Shown piece by piece: positions 1-7,673 of a DNA stretch of 49,552 nt. The notes beneath the pieces were generated by a model. That model worked only from the letters and a program-made list of their open reading frames with translations, was not told the origin of the DNA and did no database searches. Where the stretch lies: contig JAEUIQ010000032.1 in the NCBI GenBank assembly GCA_016794985.1, positions 1 to 49,552 on the forward strand, in the 5' to 3' direction. The translations under genes and the position numbers were made by a program. Source of the stretch: Planctomycetaceae bacterium. Lineage in GTDB: Bacteria; Planctomycetota; Planctomycetia; Pirellulales; Pirellulaceae. Each line of letters opens with the position of its first letter. Position 1 is the first letter of the stretch.

Positions 1-519
1 CTGAAGGAACTATTTGCTTCGCGTAAGGTTCTGCCCAAGAGTCTGACGGCGAAAGCGTTGGGCTACACGATGAATCAATGGAAGGCCCTGTGTCGCTACG
101 TGGAGCAAGGTTATTTGTCGATGGACAATAACAGCGCCGAACGGGCCGTCAAAACACCGGCCATCGGTCGGAAGAATTATCTGTTCGTCGGCAGCGAAGA
201 AGCTGGTCGAAACGCGGGTGTTTTTTACACACTGGTTGGAAGTGCTAAAAGGAACGGAGTCGAACCGTACGCGTGGCTGAAGGATATCTACCAGAGTCTG
301 CCAAGTCTCCGTGACTCCGAGGCTTTTAAGCAGTCTCAGGAGGGTGGGCTGGTGACCAGTGAAGAACTTGACCAGTGGTTGCCTGAGCGTTGGCTGGAGA
401 CCCATCCAAAGCATCGCTGGACGATCGACGAAATCCGCGGAGAGGAACGCTTCCAAAAAGAAATGGCCAAACGAAATCGCCGCCGCCAGATCGAAGAACG
501 GAAAAAGAAGCAGGGGTAG
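1..519 (+). CDS. IS66-type transposase, C-terminal part (5' end outside window)
   Basis: The reading frame is open from base 1 to the TAG at 517-519, so only the C-terminal ~172 residues are visible. The segment NNSAERAVKTPAIGRKNYLF followed by GSEEAGRNAGVFYTLVGSAKRNG matches the end of IS66-family TnpC, where the E of the N-x-AER motif is the last acidic residue of the DDE catalytic triad. The usual 'PYAWLKDI' segment follows. The tail after it is longer than the usual IS66 end and very basic (KRNRRRQIEERKKKQG). No terminal inverted repeat was recognised before the next gene's stop at 560, only 40 bases away, so the element may be degraded or a solo transposase gene. IS66 accessory ORFs (tnpA/tnpB) would lie outside the window. 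Confidence 0.85.
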   Translation: MKELFASRKVLPKSLTAKALGYTMNQWKALCRYVEQGYLSMDNNSAERAVKTPAIGRKNYLFVGSEEAGRNAGVFYTLVGSAKRNGVEPYAWLKDIYQSLPSLRDSEAFKQSQEGGLVTSEELDQWLPERWLETHPKHRWTIDEIRGEERFQKEMAKRNRRRQIEERKKKQG

Positions 520-559
520 TTCATCGAACGCTCACGAATGCTGGGGCCGAAGCACTCAG

Positions 560-1537
560 TTACTGGTCCGCAGACATGTTTCTACGCCGAATCCAAACGG
601 CAATGGCAATCAGCATCGCACCAGTCACGACTAACCAAATCCAACTCGGATACTTTTGGGGACGTTGTGACAGTTCAACGTTGTAATAGTCTAAATCAAA
701 TTCTTCGAAGGAGACCTTGTCGTCGATTTGGATAGTGTAATCCTCTGTCCCCTCCAATATCGTCCATGCGGACTGAGGCGACGTCCGCCGCGATCGTTCA
801 ATCCGGTAGCGAAATTGGGTGATATCAGAATCAGAATAATCAAAGGTCAAAACAGACTGATCCGTTTCGGTTTCCAATTTGATTAATGTTGGAAGAAATC
901 GAAATTGTTTGGACAAAATGATTCGACCATCAACAGTACAACCCACACCTTTCGTGATTTGGTAAGTTTGACTGTTTGCATCTTCAGCCAGTAATTTCAC
1001 TGCGTCTATCGGAAATGACTGATCTAGGCGTCCCGGTCGACCGCGTGGCCGCCAAGGCATTCGAATCAACTCCTGTGGCATCCCCCTAACCCCATTGAAT
1101 CGCATAGAAGACCCGGGATCCCAGGAGTTGTAGTCCGTTCCATCCCACTCCGCCGATTCATAAAGCATCCAACTTGCACCCGCGTCTTGACTTTTGATTG
1201 TTCGGTAAGATGACAAGGTGTAAATGCTCTTCATTATCACATGCTTATTCAGCAACGTGTAAATTGCCCTGTTATCCAGCAACTGAAACACCTCATTGCG
1301 GCCGTTTAACATATCTGTTTTCTGCACGCGGAGCGGCGGGCACGGCCAGATTACGGCATAGTTACCCGTCCAACTGTACCGTTGTTCCGCTTGTTTGTCG
1401 AAGCGATCCCAAGACTCAATTGCCTCTGCATCAAATCCTTGAGCAACAGCCAGCACCGTCCCGGAGTTCACACTCATTAAGAAAAACAAGGCGACGAAGG
1501 CAACCTTCATAATGAAATTTGCCACAGGATTCATCAT
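560..1537 (-). CDS. Exported, membrane-anchored protein of unknown function
   Basis: 325 aa. The N-terminus has a hydrophobic signal-like stretch (FIMKVAFVALFFLMSV), and there is one C-terminal membrane helix (about residues 298-316, WIWLVVTGAMLIAIAVWI) followed by RRR, so the ~270-residue middle should face the periplasm with a short cytoplasmic tail. The start ATG at 1537 has a GGAG 9 bases upstream. I recognise no domain. The middle has alternating beta-like segments (YQITKGVGCTVDGRIILSKQ, IKLETETDQSVLTFDYSDSD). It is the last gene of a minus-strand run that begins with a DUF1559 gene at 3940, 126 bases after the Cys-rich protein gene, so it may be cotranscribed. Its 3' end converges on the IS66 remnant. 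That it is a real gene is fairly certain; its function is unknown. Confidence 0.6.
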   Translation of the reverse strand: MMNPVANFIMKVAFVALFFLMSVNSGTVLAVAQGFDAEAIESWDRFDKQAEQRYSWTGNYAVIWPCPPLRVQKTDMLNGRNEVFQLLDNRAIYTLLNKHVIMKSIYTLSSYRTIKSQDAGASWMLYESAEWDGTDYNSWDPGSSMRFNGVRGMPQELIRMPWRPRGRPGRLDQSFPIDAVKLLAEDANSQTYQITKGVGCTVDGRIILSKQFRFLPTLIKLETETDQSVLTFDYSDSDITQFRYRIERSRRTSPQSAWTILEGTEDYTIQIDDKVSFEEFDLDYYNVELSQRPQKYPSWIWLVVTGAMLIAIAVWIRRRNMSADQ

Positions 1538-1663
1538 AAACTTAACTCCGGAACAAAATCTGGGTTCGGTGCAACAAAACGGTCGAAAAATTGCATTCCC
1601 AGCAATAACGTGCTGACTGCTGAGAATGCTGTTACTAATCTGACTTAAGTCGGAAGGACCCGA

Positions 1664-1978
1664 TTACAGTTTGCATTTACAGATGTGGTTCGTATTGTTC
1701 GGCGGTTCCCAACCATCAAAGCGACACCCGCAAAGCACTTCGTCACAACTGGACCAAAACCAAGTCTTGACACATTTTCCTGCATTAACGGGGTGTGTCG
1801 CGCAAGTTTGTCCGCCGGAACCATCGTTTGGATTAATGTTGCTACAGGATGTGCAGCCATCGCAAACTGCTTGCCCAGTACCGCCCGGATCCCCATATAC
1901 GTTGACCTCTCCCATTCCCAAAAATAACAAAAGCGATCCAATCGCAGTCAACAAAACCGACGTGCATTCTCGAAACAT
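1664..1978 (-). CDS. Small exported cysteine-rich protein
   Basis: 104 aa from the ATG at 1978, which has AAAGGA about 8 bases upstream; a longer frame to 2053 lacks such a site. Residues 1-30 form a signal peptide (MFRECTSVLLTAIGSLLLFL...). The mature part of about 75 residues holds ten cysteines in the order C-x2-C-x2-C, C, C, C, C-x-C-like pair and C-x-C near the end (ICKCKL), so up to five disulfides are possible. Gly/Asn-rich loops join them. No family was recognised. It follows a 64-aa gene (82-base gap) and a MauE/DoxX-like gene. MauE is needed to make the disulfide-rich small subunit of methylamine dehydrogenase, so a redox-maturation link is plausible but inferred. Confidence 0.55.
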   Translation of the reverse strand: MFRECTSVLLTAIGSLLLFLGMGEVNVYGDPGGTGQAVCDGCTSCSNINPNDGSGGQTCATHPVNAGKCVKTWFWSSCDEVLCGCRFDGWEPPNNTNHICKCKL

Positions 1979-2060
1979 AATCAGTTCCTTTCGAGGAAAG
2001 TCCGGGTCTTTAGTATTATGGCGAGGGCAGATTGACCCGTCAAAACCCGCCACGCGTCAG

Positions 2061-2255
2061 TTATTCTTTCAAATACGAGGAAATTATGGCTCTCGGTATT
2101 CGTTCCCGAATCAGCACTGCGACGATGTCATCACCGTACTGATCGTAAAATGACAAGGTCCGCTTCTTTTCCCATGCTTCAGCAGCCTCTCGTGAACCAA
2201 AACCGGATAAACCATCAATGAGTTCTTTTCTTTCGAATGGTTCGACTTTGGGCAT
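2061..2255 (-). CDS. Small hypothetical protein (64 aa)
   Basis: Starts at ATG 2255 with GGTGAT about 6 bases upstream; the frame also opens at a TTG at 2267. The protein is charged, with no signal peptide or membrane segment (MPKVEPFERKELIDGL ... RERIPRAIISSYLKE), so it is probably cytoplasmic and helical. It lies 24 bases after the MauE-like gene stop and 82 bases before the Cys-rich exported protein, on the same strand. I do not recognise it. In this position it could be an accessory or regulatory peptide of the cassette, but nothing in its sequence says so. Coding is supported only by spacing, start signal and plausible composition. Confidence 0.4.
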   Translation of the reverse strand: MPKVEPFERKELIDGLSGFGSREAAEAWEKKRTLSFYDQYGDDIVAVLIRERIPRAIISSYLKE

Positions 2256-2279
2256 TGTTATCACCAAAGTAAATTTCCC

Positions 2280-2918
2280 TCAATCTCTGGGTGCCAAATC
2301 CATTCTTTGAAACGAGGGGATGTCTGCATAAAAATGATTGGTTCGCCAACCGGATATCCTCACTGGGGCTGAAGACATGTTTTGAACGACCAAGGGAATT
2401 CGATATTCCATTCCATTGACGAAATCGTATTCCAGCTCGATAGCCAAAGGCGATACCAGGACTTTGCCACCGCGTGGAAAACCTGCCGCTAACGAAATCC
2501 CTATGATAGTCGCGGTGATCAAAATTCCGCTAAGAATCGGGTTCAGCGACGGGCGATGGTTTTCGCCAGCAGTTGCGAATAACGTCAGACCAAAGATCAA
2601 GAAGTTTATCCCAGCCGAAAACAACGGCGGGAAGCGAATGGCTCCGAAACACCCGCAAGAGGTATAACCCTGAGTAATCTGATAAACATTGAACGCGAAA
2701 AATGCCGCAAAAACTGCGAGCGTCCACATCCGCGACTCTTTTGGAAAATAGCCGGATGCAATCCAGACTCCGAAGTAGATTTCGGCGAGACCCTGACTGG
2801 TCGTCAACCAGGTCGTTACATCGCCACCGGTGGATGCAATCGCAGACAATTTTGCAAATCCTGCTATGATCAAAACTCCAGCCGCAAGGACTCTCGTGAA
2901 ACTGCTAATTCCCCTCAT
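2280..2918 (-). CDS. MauE/DoxX-like redox-associated membrane protein
   Basis: 212 aa. Four hydrophobic helices span about residues 8-26, 43-57, 64-80 and 97-115, with a vicinal CGC motif at C88/C90 (YTSCGCFG) between helices 3 and 4, the arrangement of MauE-type members of the DoxX superfamily. A fifth helix follows at ~130-146. MauE proteins act in the membrane in disulfide formation of exported partners. The remaining ~60 residues look like the start of a DUF1573-type beta domain (VVQNMSSAPVRISG) but the frame stops soon after. Its ATG overlaps the stop of the DUF1559 gene by 4 bases, implying translational coupling. The adjacent exported Cys-rich protein is a candidate substrate (inference). 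Confidence 0.7.
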   Translation of the reverse strand: MRGISSFTRVLAAGVLIIAGFAKLSAIASTGGDVTTWLTTSQGLAEIYFGVWIASGYFPKESRMWTLAVFAAFFAFNVYQITQGYTSCGCFGAIRFPPLFSAGINFLIFGLTLFATAGENHRPSLNPILSGILITATIIGISLAAGFPRGGKVLVSPLAIELEYDFVNGMEYRIPLVVQNMSSAPVRISGWRTNHFYADIPSFQRMDLAPRD

Positions 2919-3940
2919 TCATCCCCCCCTATCGATATCGCAGTAGTTCCATCGGCGATCGCAACCTTGCAACTCAAAACCTTCGAGTCGATTCGGTCGG
3001 AAACAAATTCAACAGATCCGTCCGCATTGGCAAAGTTAGCACCACCAAAATGGCGGGAAAACGGTTCTCCAAATCGATTCGTGCGGTTGATGACGACTCC
3101 TTGACTAAACCATGGATTCAATTGCTCTCCTGATGATGACCACGCGGATAAACTGCCGGACCGAAATCCGCACCAACTGTACAGGTAGGTAAGACTAGAT
3201 GGACGACCAATTGACTCAAAACTGCCACCGCGCTCGCGCCATTCAAACGAATCAGGAGCGAAATCCGAAAAACTTCTAGCGACATTTTCGTCGAAGGGGA
3301 GGTATAACCCATCACCCGCGCTCTCCCAGGCAATTAGCGTATTCGAAAGTCCATCACGCACTTCGGATGATTTCGTCCCGGGCTGCAACCCGATCCGCAG
3401 CCGAACAATTCCGCCGTTTCGACCATCTAATTGACTCGAAAAATCCCAGACTCCCGCCGAGCCAGAATAATCACAGGTAACGGACTCCAATCCCGACACC
3501 ACAGAACCTGAGATTTCGGATGATATACCCGACAACCGGACGGTCTCTCCAGTCGCCGGACACTTTAACAATGGCGGCTGCTGAACTAACAATGAACGAT
3601 TCTCGGGCGAATGTGCGAAGCGATTAAGATCAAACTGTCTATGCAACGACATCTGATCTAAGTACGGCAGCAATTCTATGAAGAGTCCGGAATCGCTGGA
3701 ATATTTAGACAAACTTGGCAACGCATTCACTCGCGGCCCAGGGAAGTAAGAGCGAGTTGCCAAAAACCCTTGAGCACCCACGCCTATTTGTCGCAATTGA
3801 CTAAGACAAGAAGTCCGTCGGGCGGCATCTCGGGATTGCTGAATTGCAGGCAGTGCCAAACCCAACAAAATAAAAACCGTCCCCAAAGCGGCCAACAGTT
3901 CAACCAATCCAATACCTGAACGACGACATCCGATAACCAT
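2915..3940 (-). CDS. DUF1559 pseudopilin-like protein
   Basis: 341 aa from the ATG at 3940. This start gives a short basic leader (MVIGCRRSG) directly before the hydrophobic helix IGLVELLAALGTVFILLGLA, as in type IV prepilin-like proteins; a GTG at 3973 would put the start inside a tandem repeat. The Glu at position 5 of the mature helix is kept, but the usual GFTLVE is GIGLVE. Downstream are DUF1559 landmarks: AIQQSRDAARRTSCLSQLRQIG, a proline/leucine 'LPYLDQ' segment, 'VRDGLSNTLIAWE', and the C-terminal 'HFGGANFANADGSVEFVSD' (H-x-G-G-x-N...DGSV). DUF1559 proteins are greatly expanded in planctomycetes and thought to be exported and surface-associated. First gene of the 560-3940 run. Confidence 0.85.
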   Translation of the reverse strand: MVIGCRRSGIGLVELLAALGTVFILLGLALPAIQQSRDAARRTSCLSQLRQIGVGAQGFLATRSYFPGPRVNALPSLSKYSSDSGLFIELLPYLDQMSLHRQFDLNRFAHSPENRSLLVQQPPLLKCPATGETVRLSGISSEISGSVVSGLESVTCDYSGSAGVWDFSSQLDGRNGGIVRLRIGLQPGTKSSEVRDGLSNTLIAWESAGDGLYLPFDENVARSFSDFAPDSFEWRERGGSFESIGRPSSLTYLYSWCGFRSGSLSAWSSSGEQLNPWFSQGVVINRTNRFGEPFSRHFGGANFANADGSVEFVSDRIDSKVLSCKVAIADGTTAISIGGDE

Positions 3941-4246
3941 ATTGGACTCAATTCGAAAACATGATTTCTTCACAAAGAACGCCCGAACAAAGAACGCCCG
4001 AACAAAGAACGCCCGAACAAAGAACGCCCATCGACCGAATTATACCGACACAATCCTCTCAGGCAAGTCCGAAAATATACAAAATTGAACAAATAAACAA
4101 ATGCAACATGCAACACGTTTTGGCCTAAAGGGTACCATCGATTCCTGATGCACCAGGAAACACGACAACGGGACCGCTAGCGACCTTTTGCCTCCGAAAG
4201 ACGACTACTGATATCCCTAACCTCTGCCTGTTTCAACTCACGTTTG
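3941..4246. other. Intergenic region in front of the DUF1559 cassette
   Basis: About 300 bases, AT-rich, between the WD40/cytochrome gene and the DUF1559 gene on the same strand. It should hold the promoter of the 560-3940 cassette. It contains the 15-bp tandem repeat (3972-4030) and a 6-bp-arm hairpin (TTCCTG-N6-CAGGAA, 4142-4159) with no T-tract. I could not pick a convincing -35/-10 pair. Confidence 0.5.
3972..4030. repeat. 15-bp tandem repeat, about 3.9 copies
   Basis: The unit ACAAAGAACGCCCGA is repeated exactly at 3972-3986, 3987-4001 and 4002-4016, with a fourth nearly complete copy to 4030 (last bases CCCA). The array starts 32 bases upstream of the chosen ATG of the DUF1559 gene, so it falls in the leader of that transcript. 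The second DUF1559 gene of the window has an unrelated 16-bp array at the corresponding place. Confidence 0.9.
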
Positions 4247-6931
4247 CTACTCAGGCCATTGGCGTATTAGCTTTGAATCTTCCACTTGATAGATTCGAAT
4301 ACTGCCGTCGTGGTCGCCAACAATCAAGCGTTGACCATCTGGGCTAAGTGACACGGCATACAATGGCTGGGGATGGTGCGTGTAGTTTCGGACCAACTGT
4401 GCGTTATCACCGCGATGCATCCGAGCCTGACCATCCAAGGAAACAGAAATCAATTGTTCGGTGTCACCCACATAGGCGATCGCGGAAATCTCTTTACCGA
4501 AGCCTGTGATCGATTGACGCCGCTCACCGGTTTCCACGTCCCAGGTCTTGATGGTCTTGTCGGCACTTGCCGTGGCCAATTGCTGCGCCTGGTTTTGCCA
4601 ACTCAAACTCTGCACAAAGTGCGTGTGGCCTTCCAGTATTTTCACCATGGCACCCGTTTGCGGATCGTGCAAACGACAAAGCTTGTCCGCTCCTGCCGTC
4701 GCCAACCATTTTCCATCTGGAGAATACTCGACTGCCAAAATCGTATCGCTATGAACTTGTCCGTAGTCGCGTTTCACTGCGCCGGTCGCTACGTCCATTT
4801 CTTTCAAGTCTCCGAAACGACTGGGCGGACCACTGCCAACGGCCAAGACACGATCGTCTGGGCTGAATGCCAAGGCGGTCACTCGCGAAGAAAACAAATT
4901 CTCGTTCTCGTTGCCCCAAGTTTGAACCAACTCCCACGGCAATTCCAAATTCCATTGCCAAGTGGCTGACCCCATCCGGGCAGTCGCTGTTTGACCATCC
5001 ATCGCTTCGAGTTCCGCCACGCGACCCATCGTTGAATTCGCCGCAGAGTCGGCAGCTGAACCGGTCAGCGTCGTCGGTGGGTGCAGGACGGCGGCAGGTT
5101 GCCCGGTCGTCGTTTGATACAACAGCCCATGCCCGGTTTCTGTCAACAACAGGACTTGCTGGGCCAGCGAGTCGAAAGTTGCCGCCAAAATCTCGCCGCG
5201 CGTCGAGTTCGAGAATTTCTCCAACGCTTGCTGGTGTTGAGCCAAATCCAGTCGATGGGTTTCAATCCTACTCTGCTGGGCAGGGACCCGGTCCCGCGCG
5301 AGTTGCAAACCCGCATCGGCCGAGGCCAACGCTTGCATTGCTTTGCTCACGTTTTGTTGCGCGGTTGATAATTGTGGTTGCAGATCGGCCACCGCTTTTT
5401 GCTTTTCCGCGAGTTGTTGTTTTTTCTCGGCCAACTGTTGTTCTAACGCCGCAATACCCTGTTCCGTTTCGGTCACCGCTTGCTGAGCCATTGCAATCTC
5501 TTGCTCTTTGGTCGTCTGAGCTTCGACGGCCTTCTGATGGGCTTCCGCAACTTTGGTTCTGGCTTCTTCTTCTTTCTTGATCGCCTCTTCTAATCCGGGG
5601 ATCGCTTCTGAGAGTCGTTTGATCCACGCTTCCTGCCGCGCTAGTTGTCTTTGCGTCGCTTGTTGGGCTTGCCAACGCTCATAGTCCATGCCGAAGACGT
5701 GCAGCTTTTGGCCACTGGCGAGGCTCCACAGCGAGGCTACATTCTGAGCATCGACGGTGACGAGCAAGCGACCATCCGAGCTGGATCGAGCCAAGCGCAC
5801 GGTCGAGTCGATCGCAAACGCCAACTCACTTCGCCACATCGCTCCATCTTCGATTAACTTGTGGACCTGTCCCGCTTTCGTTATCACCATCAGCTGCTGG
5901 GCATCTGTCATCAGCAAGCTCAGTGCGTCGGCGAGGGGCTCGACAGTCCTTACTTCGACCATGTTCCAAGTAACTTGATCCCCGGATTCCTCGCGACGCC
6001 AACACCACAGTTGATTCCCATCACCTAACACCCATAAGGCTGCATGATCTTTCGACCAAACCGCCGACGAGATCCTCGTGTCCATGGGTCCTAAGGTATG
6101 CAAAACGTCGGGGCTGTCATTCGATAAAACCAACAATCGTTTTTCGTCGTCTTGAGCAACTCGCCACGTACCTCCTTGAGTCGAAACGTATTGTCGATTT
6201 GACTCCGTCGCTTCCGTTAGACTCGCGCCGGTTTGGCGTTGCCAAAGTTTGACGGTTCGAAATCCACCGACCGCTAACTTCTGACTGTCATGACTGAACG
6301 CCAAAGCGTGAACCAAATCCTTGTCCGTGGCGGACAATGGCGAGCCATCGCTAAGAGTCAAAGACGGATCGAGCAACGGGACAGGGTTCCACGAGCCCTC
6401 GGCGAAGGGGTTTGCCACGACATAGGCCACATTGCCTTTCGCGAAACTGAGATAATGTCCGTCGCCGGACGTTCGAAGTGCATACACGGGTCGGATCGAT
6501 TCAGAAATCGTCCGCCATTGAATCGCTCGCTCATTTCCTGCCGTCGGTGGAGTCGCACCAGCGCGAATCCAAGCACTCAACCATTCGATCTGTTGCTCCG
6601 TCAATGGTTTGGCGCCAACGCTGTTATCAACGGGCGGCATTACGGAATCGTCCGCCGCCCGAACTCGGGCCAATAATTCGCTACCGTCTGGATCGCCAGC
6701 GACAATCGCGGCCCCACTGTCGCCACCGAGCATCATTTTCTCGAACGACTCCAGGTTCAGGCCACCTTCCGACGTTTTGGCGTTGTGGCAGGCGACACAG
6801 TTTTGATTCAAGACGGGCGCAATGTTCTTGGCGAAGTCATCCGCTGTGGTGACTCGTGTCACGAACACCAGACAAACTCCCAAAATCCACGTCCGAATCT
6901 CCAGGACTACGATCTGCGAAGAACGATTCAT
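4247..6931 (-). CDS. Planctomycete cytochrome c / WD40 protein with inserted coiled coil
   Basis: 894 aa from ATG 6931 (GAGGA about 9 bases upstream; an earlier TTG at 6946 is less likely). A signal-like helix covers residues ~15-29. A planctomycete-type heme domain follows with C45-V-A-C48-H49 and 'DSVMPPV' as a possible Met ligand region. Then come WD40 blades (LAFSHDSQKLAVGGFRTVKLW; LARSSSDGRLLVTVDAQNVASLW), a long Glu/Gln/Ala-rich coiled coil (about residues 420-575), and more WD40 blades ending with LSPDGQRLIVGDHDGSIRIY. The propeller is thus interrupted by the coiled coil. Such genes usually accompany DUF1549/DUF1553 genes, as here. Expected location is the periplasm or equivalent; the biochemical role is not established. 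Confidence 0.85.
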   Translation of the reverse strand: MNRSSQIVVLEIRTWILGVCLVFVTRVTTADDFAKNIAPVLNQNCVACHNAKTSEGGLNLESFEKMMLGGDSGAAIVAGDPDGSELLARVRAADDSVMPPVDNSVGAKPLTEQQIEWLSAWIRAGATPPTAGNERAIQWRTISESIRPVYALRTSGDGHYLSFAKGNVAYVVANPFAEGSWNPVPLLDPSLTLSDGSPLSATDKDLVHALAFSHDSQKLAVGGFRTVKLWQRQTGASLTEATESNRQYVSTQGGTWRVAQDDEKRLLVLSNDSPDVLHTLGPMDTRISSAVWSKDHAALWVLGDGNQLWCWRREESGDQVTWNMVEVRTVEPLADALSLLMTDAQQLMVITKAGQVHKLIEDGAMWRSELAFAIDSTVRLARSSSDGRLLVTVDAQNVASLWSLASGQKLHVFGMDYERWQAQQATQRQLARQEAWIKRLSEAIPGLEEAIKKEEEARTKVAEAHQKAVEAQTTKEQEIAMAQQAVTETEQGIAALEQQLAEKKQQLAEKQKAVADLQPQLSTAQQNVSKAMQALASADAGLQLARDRVPAQQSRIETHRLDLAQHQQALEKFSNSTRGEILAATFDSLAQQVLLLTETGHGLLYQTTTGQPAAVLHPPTTLTGSAADSAANSTMGRVAELEAMDGQTATARMGSATWQWNLELPWELVQTWGNENENLFSSRVTALAFSPDDRVLAVGSGPPSRFGDLKEMDVATGAVKRDYGQVHSDTILAVEYSPDGKWLATAGADKLCRLHDPQTGAMVKILEGHTHFVQSLSWQNQAQQLATASADKTIKTWDVETGERRQSITGFGKEISAIAYVGDTEQLISVSLDGQARMHRGDNAQLVRNYTHHPQPLYAVSLSPDGQRLIVGDHDGSIRIYQVEDSKLIRQWPE

Positions 6932-7254
6932 CCGTACGATCCTCAATCCCCAACAACAACTCGAAGCAAAACAAAAAACGGACCTACTCCGTTGGCCTCA
7001 TTCGTGCAGCGCGACAACATTCGACGAAAGCCGCCTGAGAATGAAACAGGCCCCATTCCGCGGAATGACATAAGGCCCAGCAACGATAACGACCGGGGAT
7101 ATTTTAGCTCAAACCCATTCGTTTAGCACGACTGAACGCGATACTTGTACAGCAAAATTGCTGTTCACGATGTTTCGATAGAATTTTTGAGCGAGCCTTC
7201 CTACAATAGCGACAAAGTGCTGGAGAACCCCAGAGACGATTTTGGCTGAACAAG
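6932..7254. other. Intergenic region between divergent genes, with a 14-bp palindrome
   Basis: Separates the minus-strand WD40/cytochrome gene from a plus-strand small membrane protein, so promoters for both should lie here. A perfect palindrome CATTCCGCGGAATG is at 7054-7067, about 123 bases upstream of the minus-strand ATG. It could be an operator; nothing else was recognised. Confidence 0.4.
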
Positions 7255-7563
7255 ATGATGATTCCCGAGACAAATCAACATCGATCATTCCTCGCGAGAT
7301 TCTTGCCAATCTTGGTCGGTTGTCTTGCGTACGCTCAGTTAATGCTTGGCATCGATTCCGTCGGAAACTCCACAGCTCGATGGGATCGAATCATCGTGCT
7401 TGAACAATTGATTTGGCTGACACCTTTGGGTGCCTTATTGTTTTTCTGGACTCTTGCAGAATTCCGGCAAAACACCGTTCACGCTCATCGCATGCTCCTG
7501 GCCGTTGTTTTGGCATTAAGCCTTGCCTTGATTGCCTGGCCGCTGAGGCACTTCGGTCCTTAG
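7255..7563 (+). CDS. Small integral membrane protein
   Basis: 102 aa with three hydrophobic helices: FLPILVGCLAYAQLMLGI (~16-33), LIWLTPLGALLFFWTL (~52-67) and MLLAVVLALSLALIAWPL (~81-98). Start at one of two adjacent ATGs (7255 or 7258); no clear ribosome site precedes them. It stands alone on the plus strand between two minus-strand genes. I recognise no family. The clean three-helix pattern with charged loops favours a real gene over a chance frame, but this is the weakest kind of support. Confidence 0.45.
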   Translation: MMIPETNQHRSFLARFLPILVGCLAYAQLMLGIDSVGNSTARWDRIIVLEQLIWLTPLGALLFFWTLAEFRQNTVHAHRMLLAVVLALSLALIAWPLRHFGP

Positions 7564-7673
7564 TCGTTTAAGTCCAGCGTTGGCCTATCGCCCAGTTTTC
7601 ATCGAGCGTTGTCATGAAAACGTTTCTGTAGTTGCTCAGGACAAATTACAATACATGAAGTACTCGCCTAAAC

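Noticed and set aside
1642..1651. GACTTAAGTC palindrome after the Cys-rich protein gene as a terminator
   Set aside because: It has no loop and no T-tract; probably chance.
4867..5580. 237-aa plus-strand ORF opposite the WD40/cytochrome gene
   Set aside because: It lies entirely inside a strong coding frame on the other strand and has the Ser/Arg/Pro-rich composition of an antisense shadow.
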